Shown: piece by piece, positions 9,362-17,922 of the stretch
Layout of the letters: each line of letters starts with the position of its first letter
Numbering within the stretch: position 1 is the stretch's first letter
Source of the DNA: an uncultured Opitutia bacterium
GTDB lineage: Bacteria > Verrucomicrobiota > Verrucomicrobiia > Opitutales > UBA953
Assembly: GCA_903855995.1 (NCBI GenBank)
Contig: CAIOAN010000002.1
Span: forward strand, 1-64,000
Length of the DNA stretch: 64,000 bases
Direction: 5' to 3'
Notes under the pieces: generated by a model
The model's database searches: none
What the model was told of the DNA's origin: nothing
What the model saw: only the letters and a program-made list of their open reading frames with translations
Position numbers and translations under genes: made by a program

Positions 9362-10254
9362 TCCGCACCCTCCTCTGCCTTCTCGGCGCGACCTTCGCGC
9401 TCACCGCCGCCGACCAGCCCTCCGGTCGCTCGTTCCTCATGCTCGGCGGCCTCACCCAGATCGTCGACGCCTCCGGCAAGGCCACCTGGAAATACCCCGC
9501 CGCGACCCGCGACGGAACCATCCTGCCGAGCGGCAACCTGCTGCTCACCCTCACCAAGAACAAGGCCTACCCCGGCGGCGCAGTCGTCGAAGTGACGCGC
9601 GACCAGAAAGTCGTCTGGGAATACAAGGGTACACAGTCCGAGGTGAACACCGGCGTCCTGCTCGACAACGGCAACATCCTGCTCACCGAAGCCGGCAATA
9701 ATCCGCGCCTTCTCGAGGTCGCCCGCGATGGTTCGATCAAAGTCGAGATTCCTCTGGGCTGCCAGACCACAAACCACCACATGCAGAGCCGCATGGCCCG
9801 CAAGCTTCCCAATGGCCATTACCTCGTGCCGCAGGATAAGACGGTTCGCGAATACGACGCCGCCGGCAAGGTCGTCTGGGAACGCAAGAGCCCAGAGTCG
9901 ACCTTGGATAACCGCACCTTCTGCTGCCTGCGGAACGCCGCCGGCCACACGCTCATCAGCCTGACCGTCGGCAGCCACATCATCGAAGTGGATGAAGCTG
10001 GCAAGATCGTCTGGGAACTCCGCGACGGCGACCTTCCGGGCGTGCCGGTGAATCGCACCACCGCCCTCTCTTGGCTCCCGAACGGTAATATCGTTTTCAG
10101 CAACTACGCCGCCCGTGCCCCGCAGGCCAAGGTCGTCGAGATCACCCGCGAGAAGAAGATCGTCTGGACCTACACCGATGCCACGAAGGAAGGCGTGCAC
10201 GAGTTCCAGCTGCTGGATGAGGCTGGTAAACCGCTGACCGGAGTGCTTCGCTGA
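9358..10254 (+). CDS. Secreted PQQ-like beta-propeller protein
   Basis: 298 residues from the ATG that overlaps the upstream stop (ATGA at 9358-9361); this start gives a good Sec signal ending near A18, whereas the frame upstream of it is not signal-like. The protein is a run of propeller-blade repeats with recurring V-V-W-E-Y/ I-V-W-E-L / I-V-W-T-Y and L-P-N-G-x-x-L/I-V, resembling PQQ-type and arylsulfotransferase-like propellers. There are no visible catalytic or cofactor ligands, so it may be a binding or scaffold protein for neighbouring enzymes. Member of the 6216-13584 operon. Confidence 0.72.
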   Translation: MIRTLLCLLGATFALTAADQPSGRSFLMLGGLTQIVDASGKATWKYPAATRDGTILPSGNLLLTLTKNKAYPGGAVVEVTRDQKVVWEYKGTQSEVNTGVLLDNGNILLTEAGNNPRLLEVARDGSIKVEIPLGCQTTNHHMQSRMARKLPNGHYLVPQDKTVREYDAAGKVVWERKSPESTLDNRTFCCLRNAAGHTLISLTVGSHIIEVDEAGKIVWELRDGDLPGVPVNRTTALSWLPNGNIVFSNYAARAPQAKVVEITREKKIVWTYTDATKEGVHEFQLLDEAGKPLTGVLR

Positions 10255-10261
10255 CCGCGAC

Positions 10262-12259
10262 GTGCAGTTCCCCGACCCTCAGGCCGCGCTCAACCATGCG
10301 ATGGACTTCCATCGTCAGGGGCGTCTGGCCGAGGCGGAACACATCTACCGGGAGCTTCGCGTCCAATTCCCGCACTCACCCGACCTGGTCCACCTGCATG
10401 GACTGGTGATTTTCGAACTCGGACAACACGCGGCAGGTGAAGCACTCCTGCAGGAAGCCATCCGCCTTAATCCGAACGTCGCCCACTACCACGGGAATTA
10501 CGGCACCAAACTTGTCGATCAACGCGACACCCAGCGGGCAATTGCTTATCTACGCCGCGCGGTGGAACTCGCCCCGGATGCCGCCCAGCATCACTACAAC
10601 CTCGGCAACGCCTACGTCCAAGCCAAGGCCCACGAAGAAGCCATCGCCTGCTATCGCGGTGCTCTCGCCCGCAACGCCGATTACGCCGTGGCCGAACTGC
10701 AGCTCGGCATGGCGCTACACCTCGTCGGCCGGACGGAGGAAGGTATCGCCCACTATCGCGAGGTGCTGGCCCGACGTCCGACCGACTACGCTGTCGCGAC
10801 CAACCTGGGGGCGCTACTCCAAGCCCAGTGCGATATTGACGGTGCCATCGCCTCCTTCCAGCAGTCGCTGGCCATCGAGCCGAAGAACTTCTTCGCACTG
10901 AACAACCTCGGCATCATGCTCAAGGAGCGCGGCGAGATCGCTGAGGCCGTCGAACTCCTACGCCGCTGCCTCGTCCTCAACCCGGAGTCAGCCGAAGTCC
11001 GCAGCAACATCATCCTGACGATGCATTACGACCCTGCATCGACCGACGAGATGTTCGCCGAACTGCACCGGGAATGGAATCGCCGGCATGGCTCGCCGCC
11101 GGCCGGACCGATCAAAAATCATCCGAATCTAAAGGAACCCGGCCGACGCCTCCGCCTCGGGTACGTCTCAGCCGACCTGCGCGACCACGTCGTCGGCCGC
11201 GCCCTGCTGCCCGCCTTCCGCCACCACGACCACACGGCCTTCGAGATTTTCTGTTACTCGATGAGTTCCGAGCAGGCACTCACGCGTGAATTCAAGGCCC
11301 ATGCGGATTGCTGGCGCGACATGGCCGGTAGCACTGACCACGAGTTCGTGCGCCAAGTTCAGGCCGACCAAATCGACCTGCTCATCGATCTCGGATTGCA
11401 CACCTCCGACAATCGCCTGACCGCTTTTGCCCTAAAACCTGCGCCGCTCCAGCTCTCCTGGCTTGGCTACCCCGAGAGCTCCGGCCTCGACACCATCGAC
11501 TACCGCATCAGCGATCGACACCTCGAACCCCCGGCAGGCAATGCCCTGAGTTCCGCGCACGAAAAGCCCTGCCTGCTGGCGGACAGCTGGACCTGCTACG
11601 AACCCCCCGCCAGCTTCCCTGAGGTCAATGTGCTGCCGGCCAAGCGCCACGGGTTCGTGACCTTCGGGTCTTTCAATAACTCCTGCAAGATCAGCGCCGA
11701 AGTGCTCGCGACCTGGGGTCAAATCCTGCGTGCCGTCCCTAACTCCCGCCTCATGCTCCTCGCGAAGCAAGGCGGCCATCGCCGACGTATGAGCGAAGCA
11801 ATGGAAAGCCATGGCATCACTGCCGATCGCCTGATCTTCGCTGACTATCTGCCCGCCACCGACAACCTCGACCAAGGCCGACTGCTTTCCCGCTACCATC
11901 TGGTCGACATCGCGTTGGACACCTTCCCCTATAACGGCATGACGACCACCCTCGACGCCCTCTGGATGGGCGTCCCCGTCATCAGTCTGGTCGGCCAGCG
12001 TAACCTCGGACGCGCTGGACTGAGCCTGCTCAGCACCGTGGGGCTGCCTGACTTCGCCGTCAAAAGCCTCGACGCCTACGTCGATTACGCCATCAAGACC
12101 GCGCAGGACAAACCGGCCCTGGCAACTCTCCGCGCTAGCCTGCGGTCCAAGATGCAGGCCTCTCCCTTGCTCGATGCGGCTGCCTTCACGCGCAAACTTG
12201 AGACAGGCTTCCGCGACATGTGGGTTGAATGGTGCAAGCGGCAAGGTACGGTGGGCTGA
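10262..12259 (+). CDS. TPR protein with O-GlcNAc-transferase-like (SPINDLY/GT41) catalytic domain
   Basis: 665 residues from a GTG at 10262; no signal peptide, so cytoplasmic. Residues 5-250 form about seven TPR repeats (for example H-Y-N-L-G-N-A-Y at 111-118, L-N-N-L-G-I-M-L). Residues 295-660 match the GT41 fold: Y-V-S-A-D-L-R-D-H309, W-L-G-Y-P-E-S-S-G at 400-408, F-N-N-S-C-K476 and Y-N-G-M-T-T-T-L-D-A-L-W-M-G at 557-570, corresponding to the UDP-sugar site of OGT. Members add GlcNAc or another sugar to proteins. It is the only cytoplasmic enzyme in an operon of exported proteins, seven bases after the previous gene, so glycosylation of partner proteins before export is possible but inferred. 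Confidence 0.85.
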   Translation: MQFPDPQAALNHAMDFHRQGRLAEAEHIYRELRVQFPHSPDLVHLHGLVIFELGQHAAGEALLQEAIRLNPNVAHYHGNYGTKLVDQRDTQRAIAYLRRAVELAPDAAQHHYNLGNAYVQAKAHEEAIACYRGALARNADYAVAELQLGMALHLVGRTEEGIAHYREVLARRPTDYAVATNLGALLQAQCDIDGAIASFQQSLAIEPKNFFALNNLGIMLKERGEIAEAVELLRRCLVLNPESAEVRSNIILTMHYDPASTDEMFAELHREWNRRHGSPPAGPIKNHPNLKEPGRRLRLGYVSADLRDHVVGRALLPAFRHHDHTAFEIFCYSMSSEQALTREFKAHADCWRDMAGSTDHEFVRQVQADQIDLLIDLGLHTSDNRLTAFALKPAPLQLSWLGYPESSGLDTIDYRISDRHLEPPAGNALSSAHEKPCLLADSWTCYEPPASFPEVNVLPAKRHGFVTFGSFNNSCKISAEVLATWGQILRAVPNSRLMLLAKQGGHRRRMSEAMESHGITADRLIFADYLPATDNLDQGRLLSRYHLVDIALDTFPYNGMTTTLDALWMGVPVISLVGQRNLGRAGLSLLSTVGLPDFAVKSLDAYVDYAIKTAQDKPALATLRASLRSKMQASPLLDAAAFTRKLETGFRDMWVEWCKRQGTVG

Positions 12260-12264
12260 CCCCC

Positions 12265-13584
12265 ATGCGCCCCCTGCTCTCGCTCTGCTTACTCAGCCTC
12301 TCGCTCTTCGCTGCGGACACCGCGCACTTCACGCTCCCGGCGCCCGAAGCTGAGACGACCCTACCCGGCGAAGGCGCGCTGCGCCGTTATGACGGCTACG
12401 TGAAGCGATGGAATACCATCCGTCCGCAGTGGGCGGCCGACGTCGCCAAGGATCAGGGCGCCGTGGTCTTCCTCGGCGATTCGATTACCCAAGGCTGGGG
12501 CGCAGATTTTAAGAAATCCTTCGACGACCTTAAGCTGGCCAACCGCGGCATCGGCGGCGACACCACCCGCGGTATGCTCATCCGCCTACAGGAAGACGTG
12601 CTCTCGCTCCACCCAAAGGCCGTCGTGCTCCTGATGGGCACCAACGACATCGAGGTCGAAGTGCCAGCCGAGGCCATCGGTCGTAATTTCCAGAAGATCG
12701 TCGCCGCCCTCAAAGCCCACAATCCGAAGATGCCGGTCGTCGTCTGCCGCCTCTTCCCGAGTTCGGCCACGAAGAAGCGCCCGAAAGAGACCATCCTCGC
12801 CGTCAACGAGCTCTTTGCCGCCGCGGTGAAGGGCGACCCGCAGTTCACGGTGCTCGACACCTACGCCCTCTTCGCGAACCCCGAAGGCGACGCGATTCCG
12901 TCCCTCTTTCCCGACTTACTTCATCTCAACGCCGCCGGCTACTCGAAATGGGCCTCCGCGCTGCGTCCGGTCTTCGCGACGCTCGGTTATCTCGACACCC
13001 AGGCCGATGAGTTTAAGCCGGACGCAGGATTCGTGAGCCTGTTCAACGGCAAGGACCTGACCGGCTGGGGCTACCGCGTCACCCCGCCCCGCAAGGCTCC
13101 GAAAGTCCCGAAGCCTAACGCTCCGCTCTTCGTCGAAGTAAAGCAGGCTGAGAACTTCGACGGGAAGACCGAGAGCTCGGACGGACGCTACCGGGCCATC
13201 AACGGCCGACTGGTTGTCACCACGCCCGCCGAAGGACGCCGTATTCAGGAACTCGATACCCTTCGCGACTTCCAGGAAGACTTCGTCCTCAAGCTGGAGT
13301 TCCGAGCCACGCCCAATGCCGACAGCGGCGTCTACCTGCGCAAGCCCCAGTTGCAGTGCCGCGACTTCCTCGTCGCCGGACCCTACAAGGACCTCAAGAA
13401 ATACAAGGCCCAAGACTGGAACGAATTGATCGTCACGGTGAAGGGCGGCGTCGCCCATGCTGAGTGCAATGGCGAGGTCATTGAGGACGCGCTCAAGGTG
13501 CCCGAGACCGGACCCATCGGACTCGAAGGCGACCGCGGCCAGATGGAATACCGCCATCTGCAGATTAAGACGCTCTCCAAGTAA
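12265..13584 (+). CDS. SGNH hydrolase fused to DUF1080 (3-keto-disaccharide hydrolase-like) domain
   Basis: 439 residues from ATG 12265, which gives a Sec signal (residues 1-17); an upstream in-frame GTG would add a non-signal leader. Residues 65-240 are a PAF-acetylhydrolase-type SGNH domain: F-L-G-D-S73-I-T-Q-G-W, G-I-G-G-D, M-G-T-N127-D and D217-L-L-H220. Residues about 255-439 form a DUF1080 domain starting G-F-V-S-L-F-N-G-K-D-L-T-G-W and including S-G-V-Y-L-R and W-N-E-L-I-V-T; this domain has a concanavalin-like fold and known members cleave 3-keto-glycosides. The fusion suggests coupled deacylation and binding or hydrolysis of one oxidised glycan. Last gene of its operon. Confidence 0.88.
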   Translation: MRPLLSLCLLSLSLFAADTAHFTLPAPEAETTLPGEGALRRYDGYVKRWNTIRPQWAADVAKDQGAVVFLGDSITQGWGADFKKSFDDLKLANRGIGGDTTRGMLIRLQEDVLSLHPKAVVLLMGTNDIEVEVPAEAIGRNFQKIVAALKAHNPKMPVVVCRLFPSSATKKRPKETILAVNELFAAAVKGDPQFTVLDTYALFANPEGDAIPSLFPDLLHLNAAGYSKWASALRPVFATLGYLDTQADEFKPDAGFVSLFNGKDLTGWGYRVTPPRKAPKVPKPNAPLFVEVKQAENFDGKTESSDGRYRAINGRLVVTTPAEGRRIQELDTLRDFQEDFVLKLEFRATPNADSGVYLRKPQLQCRDFLVAGPYKDLKKYKAQDWNELIVTVKGGVAHAECNGEVIEDALKVPETGPIGLEGDRGQMEYRHLQIKTLSK

Positions 13585-13589
13585 AAGCC

Positions 13590-13701
13590 CTCAGCCAAAG
13601 GGGTCAGGCCGTACCCACGCATGGGGTGAACCTAAACTCGCCACTTTAAGGCGATTTTAGGTTCAGCGACAACAAGGTGCGGCCTGACCCCTTTGGCTGA
13701 G
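13590..13701. repeat. Nested inverted-repeat element (GGGGTCAGGCC family)
   Basis: Outer perfect arms of 22 bases (13590-13611 and 13680-13701), extendable to 25 with one mismatch, enclose a second hairpin with 16-base arms (13627-13642 and 13650-13665, one mismatch) and a 7-base loop. The outer core GGGGTCAGGCC resembles the palindromes at 6144-6185 and 24652-24670. It occupies most of the 171-base gap after the operon end; no coding sequence is visible in it. Confidence 0.75.
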
Positions 13702-13755
13702 TAGTTCTACGGAACACGCTCGCCCGCTAAGTCCGATTACGACTCACTGCGGCGG

Positions 13756-14526
13756 ATGAACGACTGGATCCAGAGCCACACCCTGCTGCCGGCCGGCGGC
13801 TGGATCCTGCTGCTCGCCCTCTTCGGCGCGCTCTGCATCGGCCTCTCGAAATCCGGCCTCGCCGGGACCGCGACGCTCAACGTCGTGCTGATGGCCAAGA
13901 TCTTCGGCGCCAAGCCTTCGGTGGGGATCGTACTCCCGATGCTCATCGTCGCCGACCTCATGGGCTACCTCATCAATCGTGGAGGCGGCAGCTGGCGCCA
14001 GATCGTCCCGATGATCCCCGCGGCGATCGTGGGTGTCTTCGCTGGCTGGTTCATGCTCGACCACGTCGACAACTCCACCGCCCGCATCGTCATCGGCTGG
14101 CTCATCCTGAGCCTGCTGGCTTTTAACGTCGTGCTGCACTACCGACGTGAACAGCTGCTCGAACTGACCCGTCATCGTACTTTCACCTGGGGCATGGGCT
14201 TTGTCTCAGGGGTTTCCACGATGCTGGCCAACGCCGCTGGGCCGGTGATGACGGTCTATCTACTCGCCCAACGTCTCGAGAAAAAGGAGCACTTGGGCGT
14301 CTTCTGCCGCTTCTTCCTTTTCATCAACCTCTTCAAACTACCCTTCAGCGGTAGCCTCGGACTTGTCACCGAAAAGTCACTGATGACCAACGTGGTGCTG
14401 CTACCTGGGGTCATCGCCGGCATCCTCCTCGGCTGGCAGATTTTGAAGCGCATTCAGCAGAACGCCTTTGAGAACGTGCTGGCCTGGCTGACGGCCTTCG
14501 CGGCGGTCTGGCTCATTAAAGGCTGA
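13756..14526 (+). CDS. TauE/SafE (TSUP) family permease
   Basis: 256 residues, about eight hydrophobic segments, with no cleaved signal. The first segment (G-W-I-L-L-L-A-L-F-G-A-L-C-I-G-L-S-K-S-G) carries the G-x-S-K-S/T-G pattern near its end that is typical of TSUP permeases, and the second half repeats it as W-G-M-G-F-V-S-G-V. Family members export sulfite, sulfoacetate or related anions across the inner membrane. With two sulfatases in the window, handling of released sulfur oxyanions is an attractive but unproven role. It stands alone between the nested palindrome and the SMP-30-like gene. Confidence 0.85.
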   Translation: MNDWIQSHTLLPAGGWILLLALFGALCIGLSKSGLAGTATLNVVLMAKIFGAKPSVGIVLPMLIVADLMGYLINRGGGSWRQIVPMIPAAIVGVFAGWFMLDHVDNSTARIVIGWLILSLLAFNVVLHYRREQLLELTRHRTFTWGMGFVSGVSTMLANAAGPVMTVYLLAQRLEKKEHLGVFCRFFLFINLFKLPFSGSLGLVTEKSLMTNVVLLPGVIAGILLGWQILKRIQQNAFENVLAWLTAFAAVWLIKG

Positions 14527-14568
14527 CCGCTTGACTCCGTCCGCGGGCGAAGCGGAAATAAGGGCCTT

Positions 14569-15462
14569 ATGAAGACCCCCCTTCTCGCGCTCCTGCTCGC
14601 CCTCGCCGCCACGGTCCAGGCCGAACCTCGCAAGCTCGCCGTCGGCGCCAACCCCGAAAGCGTCACCCGCGGCTTCGACGGGGATCTCTTCATTAGCATC
14701 ATGGGACCGAGCCGCAAATATGGCGACGGCGACGGCAAGATCGTCCGCGTGCACGGCGAGACCGTCACCGATTTCACCACCGGCCTGAACGACCCGAAGG
14801 GCACCGTCTTCGCAGGTGGCTTCATCATCACGGCCGACTTCGATACGGTCTGGAAAGTCGACGCCAAGGGCCACAAGTCCGTCCTCGCAGGTCCGAAGGA
14901 TTTCCCGACCGCCCCCACCTTCCTCAACGACGTCGAGGTCGAACCTTCGGGCCAGAGCATCCTGGTGACCGACATGGGCGCCGTGACCAAGATGCGCGAC
15001 GCGAACAACAAACTCTGGCCGATCGATAGCGCCGAACATAAGGCCATCCCGGTCATCGCCCGCCTCTTCCGCGTGACGCTCGACGGCAAGGTCACCGAGG
15101 TCATCGCCCCGAACCCGCGCATGCTCAACCCCAACGGCGTCGACGTCCTCAAGGACGGTCGCATCCGCCTCGCCGAGTTCTTCACCGGCGACGTCCTCGA
15201 ATACAAGGACGGCGTTTTCACCACGATCGCCAAGGGACACCGCTCCGGCGACGGCCTGGTCCATGACTCAAAGGGTCGCTTCTACATCTCCGAGGTGATG
15301 TTCGGTCGCGTCACGCGCTATGACGCCGACGGCTCCCATCCGGCGCTCCTCTCCGAAGGCCTGGGCCTGCAGTCCGCGGCCGACATCTACGTCGACGAAG
15401 CCCATGGCCAGCTAATCATCCCGGACAGCAAGGCGGGCCAGCTGGTGTTCATCGGACTGTAA
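14569..15462 (+). CDS. Secreted SMP-30/gluconolactonase-like beta-propeller
   Basis: 297 residues with Sec signal (cleavage near A18). The repeats F-D-G-D-L-F-I-S, L-N-D-V-E-V-E-P-S-G, N-P-N-G-V-D-V-L-K-D-G and G-D-G-L-V-H-D-S-K-G-R-F-Y-I-S-E are those of six-bladed SMP-30/strictosidine-synthase-like propellers; acidic and Asn residues at these points usually bind calcium. The family includes sugar lactonases. An extracytoplasmic lactonase would fit downstream of sugar oxidation by the haem or FAD proteins encoded nearby, but the residues alone do not prove activity. Follows the permease by 42 bases. Confidence 0.75.
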   Translation: MKTPLLALLLALAATVQAEPRKLAVGANPESVTRGFDGDLFISIMGPSRKYGDGDGKIVRVHGETVTDFTTGLNDPKGTVFAGGFIITADFDTVWKVDAKGHKSVLAGPKDFPTAPTFLNDVEVEPSGQSILVTDMGAVTKMRDANNKLWPIDSAEHKAIPVIARLFRVTLDGKVTEVIAPNPRMLNPNGVDVLKDGRIRLAEFFTGDVLEYKDGVFTTIAKGHRSGDGLVHDSKGRFYISEVMFGRVTRYDADGSHPALLSEGLGLQSAADIYVDEAHGQLIIPDSKAGQLVFIGL

Positions 15463-15512
15463 GGCCGATTACGGCCGGGAAAAGGGCTGAGTCCGGGCCG
15501 GAAAACTGGCCC

Positions 15513-15539
15513 AAAACCTTTCCTTTGCCCGGATGTCTC
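15513..15539 (+). promoter_or_regulatory. ECF-like promoter motif upstream of first DUF1592 gene
   Basis: AAAACC at 15513-15518, 16 bases, then GTCTC at 15535-15539, 28 bases before the ATG at 15568. The first two -35 bases differ from the GC of the best sites, but the AACC-to-GTCT distance is identical. Weak hairpins at 15463-15476 and around 15495-15512 precede it. Confidence 0.45.
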
Positions 15540-15567
15540 ATAACCATCCCAGCCGGTCCCCGTCACC

Positions 15568-17859
15568 ATGCCTTTCCGCCGTTCGCTCACGACTTCCTTT
15601 CTCCTCGGCCTCGCCGCCGGGGCCGGGGCGGTCACGCCAGCGGACGAGGCCTATTTCAAGTCGGAGATCCGCCCGATCCTTTCGACCTTCTGCCTCGAGT
15701 GCCACAAGGAGGGGAAGCAGATCGATTTCCTGGCGGTCAAGGAGCTCAGCCAGATCCACTCGCAACGCGGCAACCTGCGCAGCACGGTCACGCAGCTCCG
15801 CAACCGGACGATGCCTCCCGCCAAGGAAGAGCAGCCGTCCGAAGACGATCGCCGCAAGGCGGCCGACTGGCTGGAACGCATCCTGCGCGAGACCGCCAAG
15901 GAGATGGGCTCCTACGCCGGCGCCATCACGGCCCGCCGCCTGAATCGCCTCGAATACGACAACACGATCCGCGACCTGCTCGGACTGAAATTCAAGTTCT
16001 CCCAGACCTTCCCCTCCGACGGCGGCGGCGGCGAGGGCTTCGACAACAACGGAGAGACCCTCTACCTGCCGGTGATCCTGATGGAACGCTACCTGGATGC
16101 CGCCGAGGCGATCCTCGACGAGGCGGTGCTCATTCCCTCGACCCAGCGCGCCTTCAAAACCGCAGACTTCGAACCGGGCTCGCAGTCCCGCCTGAAGCCG
16201 GGCGCCGAAGCGTCGGTCTTCTTCACCGTGACGATGACCGCACCACATACGGTGACGATCGCCGCCCGCTCCACGCAGGCCGGCAAAGCCAGCCTGGAAC
16301 TCAAGGTCGACGGCATCACGGCCCAACGCTTCGACATCGGTCCCGCCGACGCCAAGCCGACGGAGGTCCAGCTCCGGTTCTTCCGTGGGCCGCACCGTCT
16401 CACGCTCGCCTGCGCCCAAGGCGAGGCCGAGGTCGCCGGGCTCACCGTCCAGGACAACCCCAAGAAGGTCACGGAAGAACGTCGCGAAGCCCACCGACGC
16501 CTCTTCGGCGACGTCAGCTCCGCCACCCTCGCCGGCAAGTCCCCCGCCGAACGCCGGCAGGCCGCCGCGGGCATCCTACGCAAGTTCGCCCGCCTCGCCT
16601 ACCGGACGCCGGTGACGGACAAGGACATCGAGAAGAACCTCCTGCTCTTCGACCGCTCCGCGTCCCGTGGCGAGAACTTCGAGACCTCGATGAAGCTGGC
16701 GCTCAAGGCCGTCCTGGTCTCGCCGCGTTTCCTCTTCCGCATCGAACAGGACCACGTCGAACCCGGTATCCGCCCGGTGACCGACCATGAACTCGCCGTC
16801 CGGCTTTCCTACTTCCTCTGGAACAGCACGCCCGACGCCGAACTCGATGCGCTCGCGGACGCCGGCAAGCTCAACCAGCCGGAGACCCTCAAGGCGCAGC
16901 TGAAGCGCATGATGGCCGACCCGAAGTCCGCCTCGTTCCTGCTGACCTTCACCGAACAGTGGCTGGGCACCAAGGCGGTCGGCGATACCGTGCCGGCCTC
17001 GCCTGAAGCCAAGGACTCCAAGGGCATCTACACCAAGGAAGTCGGTGCCGACCTGCGCACCGAGGCCCTGTCGTTGATGAACTATCTCATCCGCGACAAC
17101 CGCAGCCTGCTCGAGCTGATCTCCGCCGACTACACGTTCCTCAACGGGCGGCTCGCCGACTACTACGGCATCGACGGCGTGAAGGGTGACAAATTCCGCA
17201 AGGTGGCCATCAGCGACGGACGCCGCGGCGGCGTGCTCGGCCTTGGCGCCGTCCAGATGCTCACTTCGCCCGGCACCCGCACGAGCCCGGTGCTCCGCGG
17301 CTCCTGGGTGCTCGGCACGCTCCTCGGCACGCCCGTCCCCGCCCCGCCGCCCAACATCCCTTCGCTCGATTCGGCCGGCGGCAAGAAAAGCCGCACGCTT
17401 TCCCTGCGCGAGAAGCTGGCCGTGCACCGCGCCGACGCCACCTGCGCCTCGTGCCATAACGTCATCGATCCGATCGGCTTCTCGCTCGACCACTACGATC
17501 GCCTCGGCCGCTGGCGCGACGTCGATGAGAAGGGCAAGCCGATCGACGCCTCGGGTCAGACCGCCGAAGGCAAGGCCTTCGAAGGCATCGCCGGCTTCAA
17601 GACGCAGATCCTCGACCGCAAGCACGACTTCGCCCGCCAGGTCACGTCGAAGATGCTCGGCTACGCCCTGGGTCGCAGCCTTGCCGACCGCGACGACGGC
17701 ACGATCGAAGGCATCGTGAATCGGCTCGAGGCAGACGACTTCAAGACCCAGACGCTCCTGGAAGAGGTCGTCCTGAGCGTCCCCTTCCGGAACCGCAACG
17801 AACTGGCCAACGCGGCCAAACCCAAGAAGGCCGCCAAGGTCGAAAAGGAGCCGAAATAA
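15568..17859 (+). CDS. DUF1592-family secreted c-type cytochrome (DUF1587/1592/1588/1585), copy 1
   Basis: 763 residues with Sec signal (residues 1-20). Two haem-attachment motifs are visible: C42-L-E-C45-H46 at the N terminus and C626-A-S-C629-H630 in the DUF1588 region. Domain order: cytochrome-like N terminus, DUF1587 (R-R-L-N-R-L-E-Y-D-N-T-I-R-D-L-L), a beta-rich insert (about 195-300), DUF1592 (L-A-V-R-L-S-Y-F-L-W), DUF1588 (R-T-S-P-V-L-R-G) and DUF1585 (C-terminal). Such proteins are abundant in planctomycetes and Verrucomicrobiota and are thought to be periplasmic or surface redox proteins of polysaccharide metabolism; the reaction is unknown. It is paired with the DUF1552 gene 63 bases downstream. 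Confidence 0.9.
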   Translation: MPFRRSLTTSFLLGLAAGAGAVTPADEAYFKSEIRPILSTFCLECHKEGKQIDFLAVKELSQIHSQRGNLRSTVTQLRNRTMPPAKEEQPSEDDRRKAADWLERILRETAKEMGSYAGAITARRLNRLEYDNTIRDLLGLKFKFSQTFPSDGGGGEGFDNNGETLYLPVILMERYLDAAEAILDEAVLIPSTQRAFKTADFEPGSQSRLKPGAEASVFFTVTMTAPHTVTIAARSTQAGKASLELKVDGITAQRFDIGPADAKPTEVQLRFFRGPHRLTLACAQGEAEVAGLTVQDNPKKVTEERREAHRRLFGDVSSATLAGKSPAERRQAAAGILRKFARLAYRTPVTDKDIEKNLLLFDRSASRGENFETSMKLALKAVLVSPRFLFRIEQDHVEPGIRPVTDHELAVRLSYFLWNSTPDAELDALADAGKLNQPETLKAQLKRMMADPKSASFLLTFTEQWLGTKAVGDTVPASPEAKDSKGIYTKEVGADLRTEALSLMNYLIRDNRSLLELISADYTFLNGRLADYYGIDGVKGDKFRKVAISDGRRGGVLGLGAVQMLTSPGTRTSPVLRGSWVLGTLLGTPVPAPPPNIPSLDSAGGKKSRTLSLREKLAVHRADATCASCHNVIDPIGFSLDHYDRLGRWRDVDEKGKPIDASGQTAEGKAFEGIAGFKTQILDRKHDFARQVTSKMLGYALGRSLADRDDGTIEGIVNRLEADDFKTQTLLEEVVLSVPFRNRNELANAAKPKKAAKVEKEPK

Positions 17860-17922
17860 GCCCTCCCCCTGGATTTGCCTTCTCCGCTCAGTCCCCCACA
17901 CTGTCCTTAACCCTTCAGCCCG

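Noticed and set aside
13711-13735. GGAAC / GTCC ECF-type promoter before the TauE/SafE gene
   Set aside because: Classical half-sites are present but the spacing is two bases shorter than in the six consistent sites.
15525-16790. 421-codon open frame in another + frame over the first DUF1592 gene
   Set aside because: Arg/Pro/Gly-rich translation without domains; the overlapping frame has two CxxCH motifs and all expected DUFs.
17875-17907. Promoter of TTGCCT / TGTCCT type before the first DUF1552 gene
   Set aside because: Spacer is 21 bases, too long, and there is no AACC at the required distance; the gene is probably co-transcribed.
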